Shown here piece after piece: positions 1 to 6,798 of a stretch of 49,150 bases of DNA. The DNA comes from Burkholderiales bacterium. Its GTDB lineage: Bacteria > Pseudomonadota > Gammaproteobacteria > Burkholderiales > SG8-41. How positions within the stretch are numbered: the first letter of the stretch is position 1; the number at the start of each line of letters is the position of its first letter. The notes below the pieces were generated by a model. The model was given only the letters and a program-made list of their open reading frames with translations, did no database searches and was not told where the DNA came from. The stretch covers positions 1 through 49,150 of the forward strand of contig JAUXMZ010000073.1 in assembly GCA_030683105.1 (NCBI GenBank), read 5' to 3'. A program made the translations under genes and the position numbers.

Positions 1-50
1 CATTGTTTTTATTATATATAACATTATGCCAAATAGACTGAACCCGATTT

Positions 51-80
51 GATCGGCGTTCATCGGCGTTCATCGGCGGC
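51..80. repeat. CGCCGAT-type dispersed repeat, single arm
   Basis: Three copies of a 10-base unit (GATCGGCGTT, CATCGGCGTT, CATCGGCGGC) lie just downstream of the decarboxylase gene. The same arm occurs in reverse orientation at 27518-27546 with only a few differences. The first 116 bases of the window hold no convincing gene; apart from this arm they are AT-rich. Confidence 0.7.
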
Positions 81-116
81 GGCATTGTCTTTGATTTCTT
101 TGATGCGCGCTCGCTC

Positions 117-632
117 TCAATTGAAACCGTGGTATTCGTCACCGACCAGCAGCGCGACCGGGCGTTTGTTCCTGCGCGCCTCGGCGAACGCCATTGAAAT
201 CTTCGGCGCATCGGCATCATTCTCGACGAGATGATAATTGATGCCGAACGCCTTGAGGAAAGGCTCGGTGTAAACCGCGGCGGTATCCGCGGGCTTGCCG
301 TTGCGGGTCCAGCCGCGATAGCCCACCATCATCACCACCGGAAGCTCGAGCCCCAGCGCCCAGCCGCGCATCGAATCGCCCGCTTCCATCAGGCCCGTGT
401 TCTGGATCAGGATGATCGGCGTCTTTCCACCCGCATGCAGCCCGGCAGCGGTGGAAAACGCCAGCCCTTCGCGCGCCACTGCGATCAGGCCCAGCGACGG
501 CTCCGCCAGCATCAGCGTGTACAGCCAGTTGGTCTCGCTGTCGGGCAGCCACACCACGTGCGTGACGCCGTTTTGTTTCATTTCCTGCAGCACGATCTCG
601 GGACTGAGATGGGCGGCTTGCGATGCATTCAA
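117..632 (-). CDS. ThDP-binding decarboxylase subunit (sulfopyruvate/phosphonopyruvate decarboxylase alpha-like)
   Basis: This 171-residue protein looks like the N-terminal (Pyr) half of a thiamine-diphosphate enzyme, as in the alpha subunit of sulfopyruvate decarboxylase (ComD). Visible signs are GVTHVVWLPDSETNWLY near the N-terminus, REGLAFSTAAGLHAGGKTPI, where the conserved glutamate sits, and QNTGLMEAGDSMRG followed by PVVMMVGYRG. The cofactor-binding beta half (a GDG motif) is absent, so it must act with a partner. No partner follows in the 116 bases left before the window edge. The gene is co-oriented with pirin, 109 bases upstream. The substrate is not decidable from sequence: sulfopyruvate, phosphonopyruvate or another 2-oxo acid. 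Confidence 0.8.
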   Translation of the reverse strand: MNASQAAHLSPEIVLQEMKQNGVTHVVWLPDSETNWLYTLMLAEPSLGLIAVAREGLAFSTAAGLHAGGKTPIILIQNTGLMEAGDSMRGWALGLELPVVMMVGYRGWTRNGKPADTAAVYTEPFLKAFGINYHLVENDADAPKISMAFAEARRNKRPVALLVGDEYHGFN

Positions 633-741
633 GATGAGGAACCCCGTGGATAGCGGACCAGCTTTATTCTACAGCCAGCGCGGATCGAATCCCCGTCATC
701 ACAGGATAATTATTTAGACAGGGACCTGCGGCTGCGGCAGA

Positions 742-1605
742 TCAAACTCGCGTCAACTCGCCGCTCTGATAATCCCGCACGGCCTGCTCGATTTCCTCGT
801 GCGTGTTCATCACAAACGGGCCGTATTGCACGACGGGTTCCTTGATGGGTTTTCCGGCGAGCAGGATAAAACGCGCGCCTTGCGCGCCTGCCGTGACTGC
901 CATGACGTCGCCCGCAGACAGCACCCCTGCGCTGCGCATCTTGAGCACGCGCGCAGCGCCAGCCGGCCCCACGTCGACGCCGCCTTCGTAAACATAGAGA
1001 AACGCGTTGTAATCAGGGGGGATGGGGTGCGCGAATGCAGCGCGTGCCGGGAGCGCCACATCGAAATACAGCGGATCGGTAGAAAGGCCCTGGATCGGCC
1101 CCGGCGTGGCTTTCCCTTCCACGACCAGCGTTCCTGCAATCACCTTGACCCGGCCTCCGCCAGGCAAATCCACCCCGGGAATTTGTGAAGCTGGAATATC
1201 GCGATAGGCGGGCGGTTTCATTTTTTCCCGTGCCGGAAGATTGATCCAGAGCTGGAAGCCGCGCATGCGCCCTTGCAGCTGCTGCGGCATCTCGGAATGG
1301 ATGATGCCGCGGCCGGCGGTCATCCACTGAACGTCGCCGCTTTTGAGATCGCCGCGGTTGCCGAGATGATCCTGGTGCAGCATGTGGCCGTCGAGCATGT
1401 AGGTGACGGTCTCGAAGCCGCGATGCGGATGGTTGGGAAAGCCGGCGATGTAATCGTCCGGGTTCTCGGTGCCGAACTCGTCGAGCATCAGAAACGGATC
1501 GAGCCGCTGGAACTGCGAGCTGCCTAAGCTGCGGCGGAGCTTCACGCCCGCGCCATCGGAGGTGGCGGCGGATTCGATGACCTTCTGGAGCGTGCGGGTG
1601 GTCAT
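742..1605 (-). CDS. pirin family protein (bicupin)
   Basis: This 287-residue protein is a typical pirin. The N-terminal cupin carries FPNHPHRGFETVTYML and DHLGNRGDLKSGDVQWMTAGRGIIHSE, where the metal-binding histidines and glutamate of pirins lie. The second cupin (from about residue 180) is degenerate, as usual. Pirins bind Fe(II); some are quercetinases and others act as redox-sensing partners of regulators, so the role here is open. It starts 20 bases downstream of the VOC gene and is probably cotranscribed with it. The end PVVQYGPFVMNTHEEIEQAVRDYQSG is characteristic of the family. Confidence 0.9.
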   Translation of the reverse strand: MTTRTLQKVIESAATSDGAGVKLRRSLGSSQFQRLDPFLMLDEFGTENPDDYIAGFPNHPHRGFETVTYMLDGHMLHQDHLGNRGDLKSGDVQWMTAGRGIIHSEMPQQLQGRMRGFQLWINLPAREKMKPPAYRDIPASQIPGVDLPGGGRVKVIAGTLVVEGKATPGPIQGLSTDPLYFDVALPARAAFAHPIPPDYNAFLYVYEGGVDVGPAGAARVLKMRSAGVLSAGDVMAVTAGAQGARFILLAGKPIKEPVVQYGPFVMNTHEEIEQAVRDYQSGELTRV

Positions 1606-1625
1606 GGCTTTCGTGTGAAGAATAT

Positions 1626-2066
1626 TCAGCTCGCCGTTCCCACATCACTATGTCCGTGATCTGGTGGCAGCTGCGCGAGTTCGATCAGGCAGTTCTCGGT
1701 GGCGGACGGGTCGATGAAGGCGATGCGGCAGCCGGCGTGGCCGATGCGCGGCACCTGGTCGATCAGCGGAATGCCTTTGGCCTTCAGCTCCGCCAGCGCG
1801 GCATCGATGTCCTCGACCTCGAAGCAGATGTGATTGAGCCCGCCCTTGCCTTCGGCGACCATGCGCGCGTGTTTGCTGTCGGGCGTGGTGCCCGCAATCA
1901 GCTCGACCATGGACTCGCCGACCGGGTAGAGCGCGAGCTTCACCGGCCGGTCCTGGTATTCCTCGGTGCCGCCGAGGCGGATGCCGAAGCAGTCTTCCCA
2001 CAGTTTCCGGCTCGCCTCGGTGTCCCGCACCACCACGCCCACATGCTCGATACGCTTGATCTTCAT
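1626..2066 (-). CDS. VOC family protein, methylmalonyl-CoA epimerase-like
   Basis: The protein has about 146 residues when started at the ATG at 2066, which follows an AGAGGAT ribosome-binding site. A longer upstream frame to 2132 lacks one. The sequence opens MKIKRIEHVGVVVRD, then VELI, GGLNHICFEVEDIDAAL and ENCLIELAQ. These place the metal ligands (His in EHVG, His in LNHI, Glu in LIEL) as in methylmalonyl-CoA epimerase, which interconverts the R and S epimers of methylmalonyl-CoA. No mutase gene is nearby, so another VOC reaction such as a lactoylglutathione-lyase-like one cannot be excluded. It lies upstream of pirin on the same strand. Confidence 0.8.
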   Translation of the reverse strand: MKIKRIEHVGVVVRDTEASRKLWEDCFGIRLGGTEEYQDRPVKLALYPVGESMVELIAGTTPDSKHARMVAEGKGGLNHICFEVEDIDAALAELKAKGIPLIDQVPRIGHAGCRIAFIDPSATENCLIELAQLPPDHGHSDVGTAS

Positions 2067-2094
2067 CGTTATCCTCTCTAAAAAATAAATAAAC

Positions 2095-2175
2095 TCAGTT
2101 GTGCGGCGGCGCGCCGGCCGGTTTTCCTTCAAGCGCGTTGATCTGGTCCAGCAACTGCCTTACGGTATTGTTCAC
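2095..2175 (-). CDS. possible 26-residue small protein
   Basis: A GTG at 2175 follows an AGGAG site four bases upstream and opens a 26-codon frame ending with TGA at 2095. The peptide begins VNNTVRQLLDQINALEGK and ends in a Pro/Ala-rich tail. Its third positions are mostly G or C, like the real genes around it. It ends 29 bases before the VOC start, so it could be a translationally coupled leader or a small protein of the operon. I recognise no family. It could also be a chance frame. Confidence 0.35.
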   Translation of the reverse strand: MNNTVRQLLDQINALEGKPAGAPPHN

Positions 2176-2228
2176 AAGACTCCTGTGCCGTGGGGCCGGC
2201 GGTTGTAGTTTGGACGGGATAAAACCGG

Positions 2229-2549
2229 TCAATCCTCGCCGACGACGCCGGTTGCGACAGGCATCCTGACATAGAACAGGCCCAGGTTTTCAGCTTTGAG
2301 CAACGCGAACAGTTCGCCCGCCTGCTGCTCGTCCAGCACGAATTCGATTTCCACCGGCATGTCGCCAGCCAGCTCGAAAAAACCCTCTTCGTGCAGCACG
2401 CGGTGCCGCCCGTAGCCGGCGATCGCGCGCAGCGCAGTGCCGCCCGGCACCCCGAGCGCCTTCGCGCGCTCGAGCAGCCATTCATAGAGCAGCATGCCGT
2501 CATGCTTCTGGAATTCGGTGGCGTAGAACCTGAGGCAGACGCGTTCCAT
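2229..2549 (-). CDS. DUF190 family protein (CrcB-associated)
   Basis: This is a 106-residue DUF190 protein, MERVCLRFYATEFQKHDGML near the start and EIEFVLDEQQAGELFALL near the end, with a PII-like ferredoxin fold expected. The ATG at 2549 is chosen because AGGAG precedes it. A longer frame to 2879 overlaps crcB and is a shadow. It begins 8 bases after the crcB stop, so the two are almost certainly cotranscribed. DUF190 genes commonly sit beside crcB, and a regulatory or accessory role in fluoride export is the usual inference, but the biochemical function is not established. Confidence 0.85.
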   Translation of the reverse strand: MERVCLRFYATEFQKHDGMLLYEWLLERAKALGVPGGTALRAIAGYGRHRVLHEEGFFELAGDMPVEIEFVLDEQQAGELFALLKAENLGLFYVRMPVATGVVGED

Positions 2550-2557
2550 ATGGGCTC

Positions 2558-2953
2558 CTAAAGTTGCAGTGCCTTGATGGTCATGATGCCGAGCACGGTG
2601 GCGACGATGGAGCCCAGAAGATGCGAGCCGATCAGCGCCCCGGCCCACACGTATTGGGCGCGCGCCAGCAGTGTCACCGCCTCGGCCGAAAACGTGGAAA
2701 ACGTGGTCAGCCCGCCGAGCAGGCCGGTGATGATGAACAGCCTCGCCTCGGGCGGCAAGCCTGCGTGCTGGGTGAAATACTCGACCGCCATCCCGATCAG
2801 GTAGCCGCCCACGAGGTTGGCGGCGAGCGTGCCCATGGGCAGTGTCGGAAACAGCGGGTTGAGCACGATGCCCAGCCACCAGCGCAGCCAGGCGCCGAGT
2901 GCAGCACCCACCCCGACCGCGAAAAATCCGGTTGCGCTCAAATCTCCTCCCAT
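2558..2953 (-). CDS. crcB: fluoride efflux channel CrcB/Fluc
   Basis: This 131-residue membrane protein has four hydrophobic segments. The family signatures are GAALGAWLRWWLG, PMGTLAANLVGGYLIG (the conserved Asn of the pore) and TGLLGGLTTFSTFS (the Phe-box and sodium-site region). Fluc channels work as antiparallel dimers that leak fluoride out of the cell. The ATG at 2953 is preferred to the upstream TTG at 2965; neither has a clear ribosome-binding site. It heads a two-gene unit with DUF190. I saw no fluoride riboswitch upstream; a CACAGAG inverted repeat occupies that space. Confidence 0.93.
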   Translation of the reverse strand: MGGDLSATGFFAVGVGAALGAWLRWWLGIVLNPLFPTLPMGTLAANLVGGYLIGMAVEYFTQHAGLPPEARLFIITGLLGGLTTFSTFSAEAVTLLARAQYVWAGALIGSHLLGSIVATVLGIMTIKALQL

Positions 2954-2970
2954 TCTAAACAGCAAATTCA

Positions 2971-3103
2971 GCCACAGAGAGCACAGAGTTCACGGAGAGA
3001 AAAATTTGGATCAAGAAGCCTCAATGCGGCATGCAAAGAAACTTTCTTTTTGTTCTTTTCTGCCGTTTGGTCTTTCTCTGTGTTCTCTGTGACCTCTGTG
3101 GCT
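2971..3103. repeat. CACAGAG long inverted repeat, copy 1
   Basis: The left arm (2971-3000) reads GCCACAGAGAGCACAGAG and continues in the same style. The right arm (3073-3103) is its approximate reverse complement, ending TCTCTGTGACCTCTGTGGCT. About 70 bases separate the arms. The element fills the gap between moaE and crcB. Two more complete copies lie at 3598-3687 and 40525-40614. Confidence 0.85.
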
Positions 3104-3117
3104 AAAGATTTTGCGTG

Positions 3118-3576
3118 TCAGCCCTTGATCCGCCAGCGTTCCGCCGCGATGTCGTCGGACTCGCGCGCATCGACCCAGCGCGCGCCAGCGCCCGTCTTTT
3201 CTTTTTTCCAGAACGGCGCGCGCGTCTTCAGGTAATCCATGACGAACTCGCACGCCGCGAACGCATCACCGCGATGCCCGCCGGTGACGATCACGAGCAC
3301 GATCTGATCCAGGGGCTTCAGGGTGCCAACGCGATGGACCACCAGCGCATCAAAAATATTCCAGCGGCCGCGTGCCTGTGTGATGATGCCTTCGATCGAT
3401 TTTTCGGTCATGCCCGGATAATGCTCGAGTGTCATCTCGGCCACCGCATCGCCATCATTGATGTCGCGCACCACGCCGATAAAGCTCGCAATCGCGCCGA
3501 CCTTCGGATTGTCGCGGCGCAGCGCAGCGATCTCTGCGCTGATATCGAAGTCTTCGGTTTGTACGCGCACTGTCAT
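3118..3576 (-). CDS. moaE: molybdopterin synthase catalytic subunit MoaE
   Basis: This 152-residue protein with MoaD converts precursor Z (cPMP) to molybdopterin by sulfur transfer. It keeps the E. coli-like core: GVVRDINDGD, LEHYPGMTEKSIE, the conserved HR near residue 101, and MDYLKTRAPFWKKE with the catalytic lysines (about K117 and K124), then RWVDARESD. The start is set at ATG 3576; a GTG at 3594 would add six residues, and no strong ribosome-binding site decides between them. It lies downstream of moaD, separated by a CACAGAG element. Together with mobB it suggests cofactor supply dedicated to the molybdoenzyme upstream. Confidence 0.95.
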   Translation of the reverse strand: MTVRVQTEDFDISAEIAALRRDNPKVGAIASFIGVVRDINDGDAVAEMTLEHYPGMTEKSIEGIITQARGRWNIFDALVVHRVGTLKPLDQIVLVIVTGGHRGDAFAACEFVMDYLKTRAPFWKKEKTGAGARWVDARESDDIAAERWRIKG

Positions 3577-3597
3577 GTTTGAACTCAAGACCACTTG

Positions 3598-3687
3598 CCA
3601 CAGAGGACACAGAGATTGAAACCCCTGAGCCTGGCCGATATTGGCATTTTGTTCTTCCTCTGTGTTCTCTGTGATCTCTGTGGCTAA
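3598..3687. repeat. CACAGAG long inverted repeat, copy 2
   Basis: The left arm begins GCCACAGAGGACACAGAG. The right arm (3655-3687) ends TTCTCTGTGATCTCTGTGGC. The loop is about 40 bases. The element lies between moaD and moaE, so a transcript spanning both genes would carry a long hairpin here, which could process or attenuate it. Confidence 0.85.
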
Positions 3688-3704
3688 ATGGTTTTCCGGG
3701 TTTT

Positions 3705-3959
3705 CTAGCCCCCTGTCACCGGCGGGAAGAACGCCACTTCGTCACCCTCGACAATAGGCGTGTCGTCCGCCGCCATGTCCTGGTTGACCGCGACACGGAC
3801 AGGTCTGCCCGGCCCCAGCGCCTCGGCCCACGCTTCGCCGCGCGCAATCAGAAATGCGCGCAAGCCTTCGAGATCGCGCACCGCCGGCGGCAGTGCGATC
3901 TGCTCCGAGCCGGTGCCCAGCGCCTCGCGCAGCCTTGCAAAATAAAGCACAGTAATCAT
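3705..3959 (-). CDS. moaD: molybdopterin synthase sulfur carrier subunit MoaD
   Basis: This 84-residue ubiquitin-fold protein begins MITVLYFARLREALGTGSEQ and ends in the obligatory Gly-Gly tail (FFPPVTGG). The C-terminal glycine is adenylated and then thiocarboxylated so that the protein can deliver sulfur to MoaE. Length and ends match the family exactly. It precedes moaE in the transcription direction. The activating enzyme MoeB and the early enzymes MoaA and MoaC are not in the window and must be encoded elsewhere. Confidence 0.95.
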   Translation of the reverse strand: MITVLYFARLREALGTGSEQIALPPAVRDLEGLRAFLIARGEAWAEALGPGRPVRVAVNQDMAADDTPIVEGDEVAFFPPVTGG

Positions 3960-4051
3960 GATGTTAGCTTACACCCGCGGGAGCGGGTTTCCAAGCGAAA
4001 AAGAAAAAATCGAAAAGCGATGACACGAAGGGCATAAAGGATTCTTTTTAA

Positions 4052-4068
4052 TACCCGCTCGACGGGTA
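4052..4068. repeat. TACCCG mini-hairpin, copy A
   Basis: TACCCG, a five-base loop (CTCGA) and CGGGTA form a perfect 6-bp stem, flanked by TTTAA on the left. Read on the minus strand it matches 27666-27687 (stem, TCRAG loop, then TTAAA). It lies in the roughly 300-base gap between moaD and mobB, which otherwise holds only repeat arms. Confidence 0.6.
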
Positions 4069-4165
4069 CCCCAAGGAAAAGCGCTTCAAGAAAATTAATC
4101 CATGAAATCTGTGCGCTGCGTGAGACTCAGGGATCATTTCTTTTGATAATTTAGTTCTTCCTTCG

Positions 4166-4241
4166 TGTCCTCTGTGTCCTCTGTGTCCTCTGTGTCTATG
4201 CTTTTTTTGTCTTTCCTTTGCGAACCTTTGCGACCTTTGCG
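4166..4241. repeat. 9-bp direct repeats (TGTCCTCTG and ACCTTTGCG types)
   Basis: TGTCCTCTG occurs three times in tandem (4166-4192) and continues as TGTCTATG. It resembles a single arm of the CACAGAG family. It is followed at 4214-4241 by three units of the ACCTTTGCG type. No inverted partner arm is evident, so this looks like a partial or decayed element. It sits just downstream of the mobB stop. Confidence 0.65.
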
Positions 4242-4265
4242 TTCATGCTTTGCTTTTCAGCATTA

Positions 4266-4760
4266 TCAGCCCAGGCCGACGTGCTTGAGCATGAAATCCG
4301 CGATCTTCCCGGCATCGTTGAGATCGAACTGCGGCAGCCGCGTCTCCAGCCGCTGGTCGGTGGCGATAGCGATGATGTTGCTGTCATTCGGATGCAGCAG
4401 CGGTTCGCCCACTTCAGCCCGGAAGACCTCGATCTTGGGGATATTTTCGTATTTGAAGCCTTCGACCAGCAGCAGATCGCACGGCGAGAGGTGATTGATA
4501 TGCTCGCCGAGATCGGGCTCGGGCCGCCCGCGCAACTCGTGCATCAGTACCCAGCGCCGCGACGAGGTGACGAGGACCTCGGTGCAGCCGGCCTGGCGGT
4601 GGCGGTACGAATCCTTGCCCGGCGTGTCGACGTCGAAGGTATGGTGGGCGTGCTTGATCAGCGACACCTTGAGCCCGCGCTGAGTGACCAGCGGAATCAG
4701 TTTTTCGACGAGCGTAGTCTTGCCGCTGCCGGAATACCCGGCAAACCCGAATATCTTCAT
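4266..4760 (-). CDS. mobB: molybdopterin-guanine dinucleotide adapter protein MobB
   Basis: This 164-residue P-loop protein has Walker A GYSGSGKTT (residues 8-16), LKVSLIKHAHHTFDVDTPGKDS, SYRHRQAGCTEVLV and CDLLLVEGFK, all hallmarks of MobB. It binds GTP and assists MobA in attaching GMP to molybdopterin, giving the bis-MGD cofactor of DMSO-reductase-family enzymes. That fits the bis-MGD oxidoreductase at the head of this gene run. It starts about 120 bases after arsR and is followed by moaD and moaE. MobA is not in the window. Confidence 0.95.
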   Translation of the reverse strand: MKIFGFAGYSGSGKTTLVEKLIPLVTQRGLKVSLIKHAHHTFDVDTPGKDSYRHRQAGCTEVLVTSSRRWVLMHELRGRPEPDLGEHINHLSPCDLLLVEGFKYENIPKIEVFRAEVGEPLLHPNDSNIIAIATDQRLETRLPQFDLNDAGKIADFMLKHVGLG

Positions 4761-4878
4761 TTCTTCCCATCTGACAGAAAAACCGATCAGATTTTAACAG
4801 GTTGCGCGGCAGCGGCGCGCGCTAGCCTGCTTGCGCTGGCAAACCTGATCCGCCCGAGAGGGAAACCTGCCGAAATCC

Positions 4879-5271
4879 CTACAAGCCTGTCAGCGCGGGA
4901 CGCAAAGACTTGGCCTGCGCCTGACTCCGCGGCTTGGCGTCGTTCAAGGTATGCCGGCAGACCGCCTTGTCCGGGGCGAGCATGGCACATTCGCTCGCGC
5001 TGTCGCAGAAAGTCCTGGTCAGGAATCCGAGCAGCTCGTCCATATTCTTGAAATCAGCGCTGTAGATTATGGAACGCCCCTGGTGCCGCGCGCGCAGAAG
5101 ACCGCTGTGCGCCAGCTGGGCCAGATGAAACGACAACGTCGACGGCAACACGTCAAGACGCAAGCCGATCTCCCCCGCGGGCAACCCCGCCGGTCCCGCG
5201 TTGGCCAGGAGTTTGATGATTTCCAGCCTCGTATTCTGCGCAAGTGCAGCCAGTTGGTCGACAGCGGTCAT
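4879..5271 (-). CDS. ArsR/SmtB-family regulator with C-terminal cysteines
   Basis: This 130-residue winged-helix repressor starts at ATG 5271 behind a strong AAGGAGG site. The core is LAALAQNTRLEIIKLL, then LPAGEIGLRLDVLPSTLSFHL (recognition helix) and the wing LLRARHQGRSIIYSADF. The ELCVCD arsenite site of classical ArsR is absent from the recognition helix. Instead C89, C95 and C105 lie in the C-terminal tail, as in ArsR proteins that bind As(III) there. It follows the chaperone gene by 32 bases and is probably cotranscribed, which suggests that metalloid sensing controls the oxidoreductase operon. The ligand itself is inferred. Confidence 0.85.
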   Translation of the reverse strand: MTAVDQLAALAQNTRLEIIKLLANAGPAGLPAGEIGLRLDVLPSTLSFHLAQLAHSGLLRARHQGRSIIYSADFKNMDELLGFLTRTFCDSASECAMLAPDKAVCRHTLNDAKPRSQAQAKSLRPALTGL

Positions 5272-5286
5272 GGCAATCCTCCTTAG

Positions 5287-5306
5287 GACACAATTAGACA
5301 CAATTA
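5287..5306 (-). promoter_or_regulatory. tandem 10-bp direct repeat before arsR
   Basis: On the minus strand TAATTGTGTC occurs twice in immediate succession, between the chaperone stop codon and the arsR ribosome-binding site. The first copy overlaps the chaperone TAA. It may be an operator for ArsR or a second entry point for transcription. No inverted symmetry is seen, so this is only a suggestion. Confidence 0.35.
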
Positions 5307-5939
5307 TGAAAGCCCGTCTGAACCCGCTTCCATGCGTATGAAGCGCTCGGTAAGCTCGGCGAGCTCACGGTAAAAACCGCTCTGCGCGCCGGCCCTGACC
5401 GCCGCCGAAAATGGCCCGATCCAGGATCCAAGATGCTCGCCCAGCAAACGTTTTCGAAGGCCTGTCATAGCCCTCAGCGCTTGCGGGTCGTCATTGCGGC
5501 GCGCCTCATTTATCCGGTAAATAAGCAGGTAAAGAAACTCCAGCTCGACCGCAATGTGATCGGGCAGTTCGCGGAAATCCTCGCCGATCTCGAATCCCCC
5601 CTCCTGATACAGTGCCTCGACCGCCATCGTCGATTCCTGCATCAGGGAATGCTCTTTTTCCAGCCAGACCGATCCGTAGGGCTTGGCGATGATGTGGGAG
5701 GGGCCGAGGAACAGCCGCGTGTAGTCGAGCAACAGGCTTTCGGGTTCTGCGGCGGAAAATTCTTCGCCCAGGCGGCGCGCATGCGCTGCCAGATCAGGGT
5801 GTATACGCGTCGCGGCATCGAGCATCGACTCGAAGACTTTTTCTTCCGCGAATTCCGGGCCCGGCTGGTAATAGCATGCCGCCAGAAAGCGGCACAGATT
5901 CTCGCGGGCAGCACCTTTATCGTGATCGTAAAGCGGCAT
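5304..5939 (-). CDS. TorD/DmsD-family molybdoenzyme chaperone (ArrD-like)
   Basis: This is a 211-residue, mainly helical protein. The ATG at 5939 is chosen because CAGGAGT lies just upstream; earlier in-frame starts at 5972 and 6020 lack a site. ENLCRFLAACYYQPGPEF, LLLDYTRLFLGP, KPYGSVWLEKE and PDHIAVELEFLYLLIYR are typical of TorD-like proteins, the PDHxxxELxF motif being diagnostic. Such chaperones bind the Tat signal of the catalytic subunit and hold the apoenzyme for cofactor loading before export. It follows the Fe-S subunit gene by 55 bases. It should act in the cytoplasm on the 849-residue oxidoreductase. Confidence 0.9.
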   Translation of the reverse strand: MPLYDHDKGAARENLCRFLAACYYQPGPEFAEEKVFESMLDAATRIHPDLAAHARRLGEEFSAAEPESLLLDYTRLFLGPSHIIAKPYGSVWLEKEHSLMQESTMAVEALYQEGGFEIGEDFRELPDHIAVELEFLYLLIYRINEARRNDDPQALRAMTGLRKRLLGEHLGSWIGPFSAAVRAGAQSGFYRELAELTERFIRMEAGSDGLS

Positions 5940-5994
5940 CCGGACTCCTGAAGCAAACAAGGGGGCGCCCATGTCTATACCCGCGCCCTGGATA

Positions 5995-6765
5995 TCAGGC
6001 CCTTGCACTGTACTTGCCAACGTAGTGCACGTTCGGCTTGGTACCCCTGTCTTCCTGGATACGGAACGACTTTTCCGCCTTCAGCACCCTGGCGATCTCG
6101 GAATTCGCATCTTCCTGGTCGCCGAAGATCCTGGCCTTGGAGGGACAGACCTCGACGCACGCCGGCTGCATGCCGTTGCTGGTGCGGTGATAGCAGAAGG
6201 TGCATTTCTCTACCACGCCCGCTTTGCGGACCACGTCCACATCGCCCGCCACGAACTGGTTCAGCATAGGCGTCGCCGCCCCCGCCTTCATGGCGGTCTC
6301 GGCTCCCGATGCCGTGCAGCCGGGAATAATCGCCGCCTTGTCCGCCCACTGCGGTTGCGGGTCTTCCCCGAACGGGTTGAAACTGATCACGCTGTAGGTT
6401 TCGCCGTTGAGGCTGGCATCATCGAGTTCGCCCCGGCTGTACGGACAGGCGTTCTGGCAGGCCCGGCAGCCTATGCACAACTCGTCGTTGTGCATCGTGA
6501 TGCCTTCCGGGGTCTTGAACATCGCCTTGGGCGTGACCGGGCAAGCCGCGACGCAGGGCGCATCCGCGCAGTGATTGCACAGCACCGGCAGTACCCAGTG
6601 CGTCACCTTCGGGAAGGTACCCTCGGTCCTCATCATGAAGTCGGCCCAATTGTGGCTCTGGCCTTTGGCCCGGGTGCGAGTATTGTTCTCGGCTTTGCAG
6701 GCCAATGCGCACGCGCCGCAGCCCACGCACTTCTGCAGGTCGATGACCATTCCTAATCTAGACAT
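5995..6765 (-). CDS. four-cluster Fe-S electron transfer subunit (ArrB-like)
   Basis: This 256-residue protein starts MSRLGMVIDLQKCVGCGACA behind AAGGAGA. Four cysteine groups can be read: CVGCGACALAC (C13, C16, C19, C23), CNHCADAPCVAAC, CIGCRACQNAC and KCTFCYHRT with ACVEVC. That is sixteen cysteines for four [4Fe-4S] clusters, as in ArrB, PhsB, PsrB and DmsB. There is no signal peptide, so it would be carried through Tat with the catalytic subunit. It lies 29 bases downstream of that gene. No NrfD-like membrane anchor follows, an arrangement seen in arrAB loci where electrons arrive from a separate quinol dehydrogenase. Confidence 0.92.
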   Translation of the reverse strand: MSRLGMVIDLQKCVGCGACALACKAENNTRTRAKGQSHNWADFMMRTEGTFPKVTHWVLPVLCNHCADAPCVAACPVTPKAMFKTPEGITMHNDELCIGCRACQNACPYSRGELDDASLNGETYSVISFNPFGEDPQPQWADKAAIIPGCTASGAETAMKAGAATPMLNQFVAGDVDVVRKAGVVEKCTFCYHRTSNGMQPACVEVCPSKARIFGDQEDANSEIARVLKAEKSFRIQEDRGTKPNVHYVGKYSARA

Positions 6766-6798
6766 GTATGCTCTCCTTGAATTCCGCTATCCGGGGGC

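Noticed and set aside
670-705. tRNA T-arm-like fragment (GGATCGAATCCCC)
   Set aside because: The T-loop lacks the TTC start and no acceptor or anticodon arm is around it; too short to call a tRNA remnant or att site.
2129-2503. 124-codon minus-strand frame over DUF190
   Set aside because: Shadow of the DUF190 gene, which has the proper start, ribosome-binding site and family sequence.
2940-3115. Fluoride riboswitch before crcB
   Set aside because: No riboswitch core could be found; the space is filled by a CACAGAG inverted repeat.
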